Positions 29,734 to 34,710 of a stretch of DNA of 34,710 nucleotides are shown here, piece after piece. The stretch is from Alphaproteobacteria bacterium. GTDB taxonomy: Bacteria > Pseudomonadota > Alphaproteobacteria > Geminicoccales > Geminicoccaceae. The notes under the pieces are model-generated. The model worked only from the letters and a program-made list of their open reading frames with translations, ran no database searches and was not told the origin of the DNA. Made by a program: the position numbers and the translations under genes. Position 1 is the stretch's first letter. Every line of letters starts with the position of its first letter. The DNA lies in assembly GCA_009908425.1 (NCBI GenBank), contig JAAAPF010000089.1, positions 1 through 34,710 of the forward strand, written 5' to 3'.

Positions 29734-29908
29734 GGCGACGCCTCCGCCGGGTGCTGCGACGCGCCGGTTGTGGCACAGTTGCTCCAGCCTGCAAATCCAC
29801 GTTGGCGATACCGGACCGATCTCACACCGGCGCGTTCGTCGCACCTCGTGGACCCGCGCCGGGGGCGCGGGCGCCCGCCGCGGCGGCCCATCGAAAGGAG
29901 CCAGACGC
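29734..29908. promoter_or_regulatory. Divergent control region between nuoA and a small exported-protein gene
   Basis: This 175-nt gap separates the divergent nuoA (minus) and the gene at 29909 (plus), so it should carry both promoters, including the main one for the long nuo transcript. I looked for -35/-10 pairs on both strands and found none convincing. A GC-rich hairpin (29853-29871) lies on the plus-strand gene's side, and a GAAAGGAG ribosome-binding site is at 29893-29900. Confidence 0.5.
29853..29871. other. GC hairpin upstream of the small exported-protein gene
   Basis: CCCGCGCC (29853-29860) and GGCGCGGG (29864-29871) form an 8-bp perfect inverted repeat with a 3-nt loop, ending 37 nt before the ATG at 29909. 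If transcribed it would sit in that gene's 5' leader. It may instead be a chance product of high GC. Confidence 0.35.
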
Positions 29909-30331
29909 ATGCGACGTTGGACGCGAGCAGCTGCAACCGCCGTGCTACTTTCGTTAAGTGCGTCGGCCGCGACCGCGCAAGTCTTCCCTTCCGTCCGCGG
30001 CCAACCCTCGGCCGCCCCGAGCGTACGGGCGCCGGACGCCGTCCAGCGCACCCTCGGCCCGCCCGAAGCTCCCGGTCGGCCCGAGCGCCGGGCGGACGAG
30101 CCCGACGTGCCGGCGCGCGCGACCACCCGCGGCGAGGCCGGCGAGGCCGTCGGCACCGCCGATCCCACCCGCAGCGGCCGGGCCGTCGCCCGCTCCTCCG
30201 AAGGCGAGGCGGTCGGCACCGTCGCCCCGGCGCGCTCCGGCGGCGGCGTGGTGCGGGCGCCCGACGGCACCGCCGAGGGCATCGTGCCGGCGCGCCCGTC
30301 GGCGCGTGGCATGGGGGCGGTGCGCCGCTGA
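29909..30331 (+). CDS. Small exported protein with 21-residue tandem repeats, unknown function
   Basis: A 140-residue protein that I do not recognise. The ATG at 29909 is preceded by a good GAAAGGAG ribosome-binding site 9 nt upstream. The first 24 residues are a clear Sec signal peptide: MRRWTR, a hydrophobic Ala/Leu core, then SASAATAQ with an Ala-Thr-Ala cleavage site. The mature part is Arg/Pro/Gly/Ala-rich with no Cys and probably disordered. From residue 78 a 21-residue unit recurs three times (starts at 78, 99 and 120). The first two share GEAVGT...P.RSG...V.R, and the third is degenerate. It diverges from nuoA and converges on a YeeE/YedE-like gene. The ribosome-binding site, signal peptide and repeat argue for a real gene, although the GC-rich composition would tolerate an accidental open frame. 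Confidence 0.7.
   Translation: MRRWTRAAATAVLLSLSASAATAQVFPSVRGQPSAAPSVRAPDAVQRTLGPPEAPGRPERRADEPDVPARATTRGEAGEAVGTADPTRSGRAVARSSEGEAVGTVAPARSGGGVVRAPDGTAEGIVPARPSARGMGAVRR
30140..30328 (+). repeat. Three 63-nt in-frame repeat units
   Basis: Units at 30140-30202, 30203-30265 and 30266-30328 encode 21-residue repeats in the small exported protein. Units one and two both begin GEAVGT and continue with P-x-RSG; unit three begins [10 protein letters not shown] and has diverged. The exact 63-nt register keeps the frame, suggesting tandem duplication. Confidence 0.6.
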
Positions 30332-30346
30332 CGGCGCCGGCACCGG

Positions 30347-30366
30347 GCGGCGGCGCGCCCCGCCGC
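30347..30366. terminator. Possible bidirectional hairpin terminator between convergent genes
   Basis: GCGGCGG (30347-30353) and CCGCCGC (30360-30366) form a 7-bp all-GC stem with a 6-nt loop. It lies in the 40-nt gap between two convergent genes. No T-run occurs on either side, so the call rests on position and stem strength only. Confidence 0.35.
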
Positions 30367-30371
30367 GGCCC

Positions 30372-30797
30372 TCAGGCCGCCGCCGGCCGCCCGCCCGCGA
30401 CCAGCCTCGGGACCATCACCCCGACCGCCATCGCGCCGGCGAAGGTCCAGAACTCGGCGCCGGTGAGCCCGATCGCGGCGAGCGCCGGCGCCGGGCAGAG
30501 GCCGGTGATACCCCAGCCGACGCCGAAGACGGCCGAGCCGCCGATCAGCCTGGCGTCGATCACGCCCGAGGCGGGGCCGGGCATGGCGCCACCGGCAAGG
30601 GCGTGAGCGCGGCCGCGGGCGAGCCGCCACGCCGGCGCCATCACCGCCAGCGCACCCGCCATGACGAAGCCGAGTTGCGGGTTCCACCCCCCGGCGACGT
30701 CGAAGAAGCCCAGCACGATCATCGGGTTCGCCATCCCGGAGACGACCAGCCCGATGCCGAAGAGCGCGCCCGCCGCCGCCGCGATGAACGGGCGCAC
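30372..30797 (-). CDS. YeeE/YedE-type half transporter, DUF6691-like
   Basis: A 141-residue membrane protein with about four helices, starting at a GTG (30795-30797) 3 nt after the preceding gene. The hallmark block [25 protein letters not shown], with Cys101 at the centre, is that of YeeE/YedE sulfur-transport proteins, in which membrane-embedded Cys residues relay thiosulfate or sulfide sulfur. [21 protein letters not shown] at the start matches the second half-size partner (PmpB/DUF6691 type). With its neighbour it probably forms a two-component transporter equal to one full-length YeeE. Family membership is confident; substrate is inferred from relatives. Confidence 0.88.
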   Translation of the reverse strand: MRPFIAAAAGALFGIGLVVSGMANPMIVLGFFDVAGGWNPQLGFVMAGALAVMAPAWRLARGRAHALAGGAMPGPASGVIDARLIGGSAVFGVGWGITGLCPAPALAAIGLTGAEFWTFAGAMAVGVMVPRLVAGGRPAAA

Positions 30798-30800
30798 CGC

Positions 30801-31223
30801 TCAGGCGCCCACGACGTGGCGGACGACGAACACGGTCACGCCCGTCGTCGTCAGGAAGGTCAACGTCGCCACGATCGACCGCTTGGAGAGGCGCGCCAGG
30901 CCGCAGACGCCGTGGCCGCTGGTGCAGCCGTTGGCGAAGCCGGCACCGACGCCGACGATCAATCCGCCCGCGGCCATCGTCGCCACGCCGAAGGGCGCCT
31001 CCAACGTCGGGCGGCCCACCATGTCGGCGTAGAGGACGGGGGCCGCGATCAGCGCCGCCACGAAGCCCGCGCGCTCCAGCCAGCGCGCGCCGAAATCGAG
31101 CTTCAAGAAGCCGCGCAGGATGCCCGTGGCGCCGGCGATGGCGCCGTTACCGAGCAGCAGGAGGGCCGCGGCGGCGCCGATCAACAGGCCGCCGACGAGC
31201 CCGTCGAGCCAGTTCGGGTCCAT
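30801..31223 (-). CDS. YeeE/YedE-type half transporter (PmpA-like)
   Basis: A 140-residue membrane protein with about four helices. The signature [22 protein letters not shown] (Cys100 and Cys107) marks the YeeE/YedE family (PF04143), linked to thiosulfate or other sulfur-species uptake. The start ATG at 31221-31223 has a GAGGGA ribosome-binding site. It pairs with the second half 3 nt downstream; such adjacent pairs (PmpA-PmpB) are common in proteobacteria, often with sulfur-transferase genes, none of which is seen here. A DUF4242 gene lies 63 nt upstream on the same strand and may be co-transcribed. Confidence 0.9.
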   Translation of the reverse strand: MDPNWLDGLVGGLLIGAAAALLLLGNGAIAGATGILRGFLKLDFGARWLERAGFVAALIAAPVLYADMVGRPTLEAPFGVATMAAGGLIVGVGAGFANGCTSGHGVCGLARLSKRSIVATLTFLTTTGVTVFVVRHVVGA

Positions 31224-31286
31224 GTGCCGTTTCCCTCGTGCGCCGTCGTCGACCTCCGGCCCGGGCACCCCCGCCCCGGCGGCCGC

Positions 31287-31571
31287 TCAGCCCTCGCGGG
31301 CGGTGGTCGGATCGATCGTCTTGCGCACGGGCGTGATCGTCGTGGCCGGAAACCCGCTGAGTTCGGCGTGCTTGCGGATCACCGCCTCGTCGGTGGCGAG
31401 ATAGACGCAGAACGTCTTGTCGCCCGCGACGAAGCTCTCGACCCATTGGATATCGGGCGCGAGCTGGGCCAGCGCGGCGTTGGAGGTCGCGGCCGCGTCG
31501 CGGAGTTGCTCGCGTTCGAACGTCCCGACCGCCGGGATGTCACGCTCGATGATGAACTTCTGCAGGGTCAT
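31287..31571 (-). CDS. DUF4242 family small protein
   Basis: A 94-residue soluble protein. MTLQKFIIERDIPAVGTFE at the start and WVESFVAGDKTFCVYLATDEAVIRKHAELSGFPATTITPVRKTIDPT match the DUF4242 family, ferredoxin-like alpha/beta proteins. A Streptomyces member (SCO4226) binds nickel; whether that holds here cannot be told. The ATG at 31569-31571 was chosen because it restores the family N-terminus, while an upstream in-frame start adds an unrelated Arg-rich stretch. It lies between the phasin terminator and the YeeE/YedE pair, all on the minus strand. Confidence 0.85.
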   Translation of the reverse strand: MTLQKFIIERDIPAVGTFEREQLRDAAATSNAALAQLAPDIQWVESFVAGDKTFCVYLATDEAVIRKHAELSGFPATTITPVRKTIDPTTAREG

Positions 31572-31640
31572 GCCGCGCCTCGTCGAACCAGCTCGTACCG
31601 CCCCTAGCACCGAACGCGCGGTCGGCAAAGGCGCCTCGCG

Positions 31641-31672
31641 AACGACGAACGGCCGCCCGCACCGGACGGCCG
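31641..31672 (-). terminator. Rho-independent terminator of the phasin gene
   Basis: On the minus strand CGGCCGTCC and GGGCGGCCG form a 9-bp stem with one G-U pair and a 5-nt loop (31650-31672), followed by TTCGTCGTT (31641-31649), a T-rich run for this genome. It begins 32 nt past the phasin stop codon and precedes the DUF4242 gene. Confidence 0.55.
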
Positions 31673-31704
31673 CCGTCGCTCAGGCCGCGGGACGACGTTG
31701 GTCG

Positions 31705-32118
31705 TCAGGCGGCCAGCTTCTTCATCTCCTCGAGGTTGCTCAAGACGCACTGGTTGACCACGCGTAGCGCGTCGGCCTGCGCCTTGGCCACGATCTCCAT
31801 CAACTCGCGAGTGTCGCTGACCGCCTGCTCGTAGGCCGACTTGGCGTCGTCGACCTGCCCCTGCACGCTGGCGGCGTCGGCCTGCTGCGGCTTCATGTAG
31901 CTGCCGGCCTTGGCGTTGAAGTCGCTCATGCGGGCCTGCACGATCTCGTTCTGGCGCTGGGCGAAGCTGCGGGCGCCGTCGGCGAGGATCTGACCGGCGT
32001 TGGTCATCGCTTCGAGGTTGCGGCGCTGCGCCGCCATCACGGCCTCGGCGTCCGCCGGCTTCATCATCGGCATCATCGACATGTCGAACTTCGGCAGTTC
32101 GTAACCCTGGGTGGCCAT
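31705..32118 (-). CDS. Phasin family protein (polyhydroxyalkanoate granule-associated)
   Basis: A 137-residue phasin-type protein, an amphipathic helical protein that coats PHA granules and limits their coalescence. The N-terminus is Met-rich and lipophilic (LPKFDMSMMPMM), followed by a long helical region with AMTNAGQILADGARSFAQRQ and AYEQAVSDTRELMEIVAKAQADAL, typical of PF09361. The ATG at 32116-32118 has a GGAGGGG ribosome-binding site. Upstream is a good promoter with two operator-like boxes, and downstream a terminator, so it is probably monocistronic. No PHA synthase gene is in the window. Confidence 0.9.
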   Translation of the reverse strand: MATQGYELPKFDMSMMPMMKPADAEAVMAAQRRNLEAMTNAGQILADGARSFAQRQNEIVQARMSDFNAKAGSYMKPQQADAASVQGQVDDAKSAYEQAVSDTRELMEIVAKAQADALRVVNQCVLSNLEEMKKLAA

Positions 32119-32142
32119 GGTCACCCCTCCATCCGGTGTTTG

Positions 32143-32152
32143 CTGCACTGCA
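32143..32152. promoter_or_regulatory. Candidate PhaR operator, promoter-proximal
   Basis: CTGCACTGCA fits CTGC-N3-GCA. It sits within TTGCTGCACTGCAA, an imperfect dyad, just downstream of the phasin -10 element, where a bound repressor would block initiation. TGC-rich sites of this kind are known for the PHA-responsive repressor PhaR in alphaproteobacteria. Confidence 0.5.
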
Positions 32153-32180
32153 ACATAGAGACCGGCATGGGGACCCTCAA
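32152..32180 (-). promoter_or_regulatory. Sigma-70-like promoter of the phasin gene
   Basis: On the minus strand TTGAGG (32175-32180) and TATGTT (32152-32157) are spaced by 17 nt. Each matches four of six consensus positions, unusually good for this GC-rich window. The leader to the phasin ATG would be about 25-30 nt. Two CTGC-N3-GCA boxes flank it. Confidence 0.6.
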
Positions 32181-32191
32181 GGTCCGAATTG

Positions 32192-32201
32192 CTGCGTTGC
32201 A
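32192..32201. promoter_or_regulatory. Candidate PhaR operator, distal
   Basis: CTGCGTTGCA is a second CTGC-N3-GCA box, inside TTGCTGCGTTGCA, 49 bp from the proximal box in the same orientation and upstream of the phasin -35. The pair could allow cooperative or looped repression; the 49-bp spacing is close to 4.7 helical turns. Confidence 0.45.
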
Positions 32202-32261
32202 CAAAAGGCGGACCAGGCTCGACGGCGTCGCCTGACGGCGGACGGGGATCCTCGCCCCCGC

Positions 32262-32291
32262 TTGACCGCCGCCGCCGCCCTGGCCTATCTC
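32262..32291 (+). promoter_or_regulatory. Candidate promoter for rpmB
   Basis: TTGACC (32262-32267) matches five of six -35 positions, followed after 18 nt by TATCTC (32286-32291), a weaker -10. It lies about 100 nt upstream of rpmB in the 271-nt region divergent from the phasin gene, which otherwise holds the phasin promoter and its two boxes. Confidence 0.45.
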
Positions 32292-32389
32292 CGCGCTCTC
32301 GTTCGGCGGCGGGCCGCGCGACCGTTCGGTGCGCGCCGACGACGAGGTTCTCGTGACCGCACGGCGGTCCAGGTGGAAGGACGAACATC

Positions 32390-32689
32390 ATGGCGCGTCG
32401 GTGCGAGTTGACCGGCAAGGGCGTGCTCGTCGGCAACAACGTGAGCCACGCCAACAACAAGACCAAGCGGCGCTATCTGCCCAACATTCAGAGCCGACGG
32501 CTCTACAGCGAGTCGCTGGGCGAAACGGTGCGGCTGAAGATCGCGCTCAACACCCTGCGCACGATCGACAAGCACGGCGGGCTGGACGGCTACCTGCTGC
32601 GGACCAAGGACACGGCGTTGCCGGAGCCGCTGCGTCGGATGAAGAAGCGGGTGGCCGAGCGCCAGGGCGGCGCCGACGGCGCGGTCTGA
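32390..32689 (+). CDS. rpmB: 50S ribosomal protein L28
   Basis: A 99-residue large-subunit protein. [28 protein letters not shown] is the L28 signature, and [21 protein letters not shown] continues it. At about 99 residues it is the longer alphaproteobacterial form, with a C-terminal extension beyond the roughly 78-residue E. coli protein. A GGAAGGA ribosome-binding site precedes the ATG. The VUT-type transporter gene follows after 13 nt, so the two are probably co-transcribed. Confidence 0.98.
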   Translation: MARRCELTGKGVLVGNNVSHANNKTKRRYLPNIQSRRLYSESLGETVRLKIALNTLRTIDKHGGLDGYLLRTKDTALPEPLRRMKKRVAERQGGADGAV

Positions 32690-32702
32690 GCGCGCCGACC
32701 GG

Positions 32703-33224
32703 ATGATGGCGGCGGCCAACTGGGCGGTGCCGTTCGCGGCGATGGCGGCGGTCGTCGTCGCGTCGAACGTGCTGGTCCAATTCCCGGTCAACGATTGGTT
32801 GACCTGGGGCGCCTTCACCTACCCAATTGCGTTTCTGGTCACCGACCTCACCAACCGCCGCCTCGGGCCCGAGGCGGCGCGCCGGGTCGCCGTCGCCGGC
32901 TTCGTGGCCGCGGTGCTCCTCTCGATCTGGCTGGCGACGCCGCGGATCGCGGTGGCCTCCGGTACCGCCTTCCTCACCGCCCAGCTGCTCGACGTCACCC
33001 TCTTCGACCGCCTGCGCCGCCGGCCGTGGTGGCAGGCACCGCTCGCGTCCTCGACGTTGGCCTCGGCGTGGGACACCGCGGCGTTCTTCTCGCTCGCCTT
33101 CGCCGGGACGGGGCTGCCCTGGATCACCTGGGCGCTGGGCGATTTCGGGGTGAAGCTGGCGATGGCGCTGGCGCTGTTGATCCCGTTCCGGGCGCTGATG
33201 GGGTCACGGCCGGCACCCGCCTGA
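32703..33224 (+). CDS. VUT family (YhhQ-type) queuosine precursor transporter
   Basis: A 173-residue integral membrane protein with five or six helices. The family block VLVQFPVNDWLTWGAFTYPI followed by FLVTDLTNRRLGPEAARRV, and later TAFLTAQLLDVTLFDRLRRRPWW and ASTLASAWDTAAFF, mark the VUT/YhhQ family. Members import preQ0/preQ1, precursors of the tRNA wobble base queuosine. The protein is shorter than E. coli YhhQ (about 220), as in many alphaproteobacterial homologues. The first of two adjacent in-frame ATGs is used. Its 3' end overlaps the convergent downstream gene by 21 nt. Confidence 0.88.
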   Translation: MMAAANWAVPFAAMAAVVVASNVLVQFPVNDWLTWGAFTYPIAFLVTDLTNRRLGPEAARRVAVAGFVAAVLLSIWLATPRIAVASGTAFLTAQLLDVTLFDRLRRRPWWQAPLASSTLASAWDTAAFFSLAFAGTGLPWITWALGDFGVKLAMALALLIPFRALMGSRPAPA

Positions 33225-34139
33225 GGCGGCCTCCGGCCAGCGGTAGTGGAGGACGACGGTGCGCTGGAACGGCGCCTGGTTGTCGTCGCTGACCACGAGG
33301 AGTTCCAGATCGGCGCCGTCCGCGCGCACCGCGATGCCCTCCATGTTGTCGACGCCGTCGGCGAAGCCGAGCCGCGCGAGCTCGACCGGCTCCAGCAGGG
33401 CGCCCGGCGTCACCACGGCCACCTCGACGCAGGTGAGCCGCGCCTGCCAGCCGCCCAAGAGGCTCACCCGGCGCTCGACGAAGAACAGCCGCCGACCGAG
33501 GCGATCCGCGCCGGTGGGCGCAAAGTCCGCCGCGGCGCGGTAGCGCAGCCGCTCGCGAGCGCGGGTGAAGGCGAGGTGCGTGCCGTCCGCGGCGCGGGTT
33601 TCCGCGACCGCGAGCCAGTCCTGGCCGGGCAGATCGACCAGCGCCTCGAAGCCGGCGTTGTGGGCGAAGTCCAGGTCGTCGCGAGTGAAGTAGCTGACCA
33701 GCCGCTCGGGGCGGGCGAGCGGCCCGGCGAAGCGCAGCACGTGGGGCGGGACTTCGACGCTGATCAGCAGCTGTCCGGCGCTGACGGCGAGGCCCTCGAG
33801 GTCGCCGCGCCCGCCGCGATAGGGTGGCCGATGGCTGGTCCAGTCGGCCAGCCCGGCGAGCGCTCCCGCCTCGTCGCGCCCCACCGCCGCGGCGAACAAC
33901 CGACCGCGATCGCTCGCGAACAGCAGGCGGTCGGGGCCGTCCCAGATCACCGCCGAGAGGCCGCCCAGCGCATCGGGACCCTCGACCGTGAGGTGGGCCA
34001 GGCCGACCAGCGGGCCGACGTCCCGCAGCGACTCGCGCTCGGTGGTCACCTCGAAGGCGGCGACGCCGACCGGCACCGCCGTCAACGCCGCGACGACGAC
34101 GAGGCGCCGAAGGCGCGCGAGGAGGGTGAACGGCGGCAT
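33204..34139 (-). CDS. Secreted esterase-like (phytase-like) beta-propeller protein
   Basis: A 311-residue exported protein. The N-terminus MPPFTLLARLRRLVVVAALTA is a signal peptide with probable cleavage near residue 28 (GVAAF). The mature part has beta-propeller-like repeats: GGLSAVIWDGPDRLLFASDRG, RGGRGDLEGLAVSAGQLLIS, NAGFEALVDLPGQDWLAVAE and FADGVDNMEGIAV. These fit the esterase-like activity of phytase domain (PF13449), whose true substrates are mostly unknown. It is the only minus-strand gene in this part, convergent with the VUT gene (21-nt overlap) and divergent from the MBL-fold gene. The upstream ribosome-binding site is weak. Confidence 0.85.
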   Translation of the reverse strand: MPPFTLLARLRRLVVVAALTAVPVGVAAFEVTTERESLRDVGPLVGLAHLTVEGPDALGGLSAVIWDGPDRLLFASDRGRLFAAAVGRDEAGALAGLADWTSHRPPYRGGRGDLEGLAVSAGQLLISVEVPPHVLRFAGPLARPERLVSYFTRDDLDFAHNAGFEALVDLPGQDWLAVAETRAADGTHLAFTRARERLRYRAAADFAPTGADRLGRRLFFVERRVSLLGGWQARLTCVEVAVVTPGALLEPVELARLGFADGVDNMEGIAVRADGADLELLVVSDDNQAPFQRTVVLHYRWPEAASGGCRP

Positions 34140-34270
34140 CCGCGGGGCTTAGCGTCGCGCCCGCTCGCCCGCAACCGCGGCTGCCGCCCCGGTCGCGGAC
34201 GGCACCGCCGGGCTCGACAAGCCCGCCGCGAGGCGGCATGGCACGGCCCTGCACCACCGGCGAGGGCGCG

Positions 34271-34710
34271 ATGGAACTCGAACGGGTGAGCGAACACGCC
34301 TGGGCCCACGTGAGCCCGGCCTATCGCTTCTGCGACGCCAATTCGGGCTTCGTCGCCGCCGCTCCCGGCGTCGTCGTCGACACCCAGTCCGACCTCGCCC
34401 ACGCCCGCGCGTTCCGCGACGCCATCGCCGCCGTCCGTCGCGATCCGCCGGGCTACGTCGTCAACACCCACGAGGACCTCGACCACGTCTTCGGCAACCA
34501 GGTGTTCGAGGGCGCCGAGGTGGTGGGCCACCGCTCACTGCCGGAACGCCTGCCCAAGGCCGCGAGCCCGATCCGGATGCGCAAGACGCTGGAGTACACC
34601 CGCAACAAGCTCGCCCGGCTCGCGCTGCGGATCTGGGCGCCCGGCGCGCTCGCGGCGGTCGACCAGCTCGCCGGCGACTACGACTTCACCGGCGTCGAGC
34701 TCGTCAAGCC
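34271..34710 (+). CDS. MBL-fold metallohydrolase (partial, 3' end beyond window)
   Basis: Reading from the ATG at 34271 gives 146 residues with no stop before the window end. YVVNTHEDLDHVFGNQVFEG is the metal-binding motif of a metallo-beta-lactamase-fold hydrolase, in the variant where the second His of HxHxDH is replaced (here His-Glu-Asp-Leu-Asp-His). AAPGVVVDTQSDLAHARAFRDAI upstream is the strand-helix that precedes the motif in this fold. A GAGGG ribosome-binding site lies just before the ATG. Substrate is unknown. Confidence 0.82.
   Translation, partial: MELERVSEHAWAHVSPAYRFCDANSGFVAAAPGVVVDTQSDLAHARAFRDAIAAVRRDPPGYVVNTHEDLDHVFGNQVFEGAEVVGHRSLPERLPKAASPIRMRKTLEYTRNKLARLALRIWAPGALAAVDQLAGDYDFTGVELVK

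Noticed and set aside
29734-29908. Specific -35/-10 boxes for nuoA
   Set aside because: A TTGCAG candidate on the minus strand has no acceptable -10 at 16-18 nt, so no promoter position is claimed.
29954-30343. Minus-strand frame opposite the small exported-protein gene
   Set aside because: The plus-strand gene has a signal peptide, repeat and ribosome-binding site, while this frame has none.
34209-34225. Hairpin CGGGCT / AGCCCG between the esterase-like and MBL-fold genes
   Set aside because: Only a 6-bp stem without a T-run, between divergent genes where a terminator is not expected.
1-34710. CRISPR arrays, insertion sequences, integrases, prophage genes, toxin-antitoxin pairs, tRNA or rRNA genes
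   Set aside because: None seen by reading both strands. The only tandem repeat is the 63-nt coding repeat at 30140-30328, and composition is uniform across the window.

Overview
The window is chromosomal DNA from a high-GC alphaproteobacterium. Evidence is an alphaproteobacterial-style nuo operon (nuoA to nuoN with separate nuoC and nuoD), its linkage to birA-coaX-rnj-mce-DUF1467-proS-lolC-lolD-dnaE, a short-type ProS, a single LolC/E-type permease and a PHA phasin. A Rhodospirillales-like lineage is plausible, but genus cannot be read from the sequence. No mobile element, prophage, CRISPR array, tRNA or rRNA was seen, and no gene-free stretch exceeds 300 bases.

Layout. Positions 1-4681 (minus strand, transcribed leftwards) hold rpsB-tsf-pyrH-frr-uppS-cdsA, the translation/undecaprenyl/phospholipid cluster; cdsA runs off the left edge. 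Positions 4846-29733 (minus) form one very tight run: nuoA-B-C-D-E-F-G-H-I-J-K-L-M-N for respiratory complex I, then birA, coaX, rnj, mce, a DUF1467 membrane protein, proS, lolC, lolD and dnaE. Many junctions are 1-10 nt overlaps or gaps, so translational coupling is likely and one long or several nested transcripts are possible.

Divergent from nuoA, on the plus strand, lies a small gene (29909-30331) for an exported protein with a 21-residue tandem repeat and no recognised family. It converges on a minus-strand set: a DUF4242 protein and two half-size YeeE/YedE-type membrane proteins (30372-31571). Next is a phasin gene (31705-32118) with a good sigma-70-like promoter flanked by two CTGC-N3-GCA boxes that look like PhaR operators, and a hairpin terminator. 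The right end has rpmB with a VUT/YhhQ-type transporter (plus), a secreted esterase-like/phytase-like protein (minus), and the 5' part of an MBL-fold hydrolase gene (plus) cut by the window end.

Most of the window is core housekeeping DNA, and I found no convincing undescribed multi-gene system. The points most worth a second look are the repeat-bearing exported protein beside nuoA, the paired operator-like boxes at the phasin promoter, the apparent non-canonical CTG start of birA at the nuoN stop, and stable hairpins inside the nuo and tsf-pyrH transcripts.
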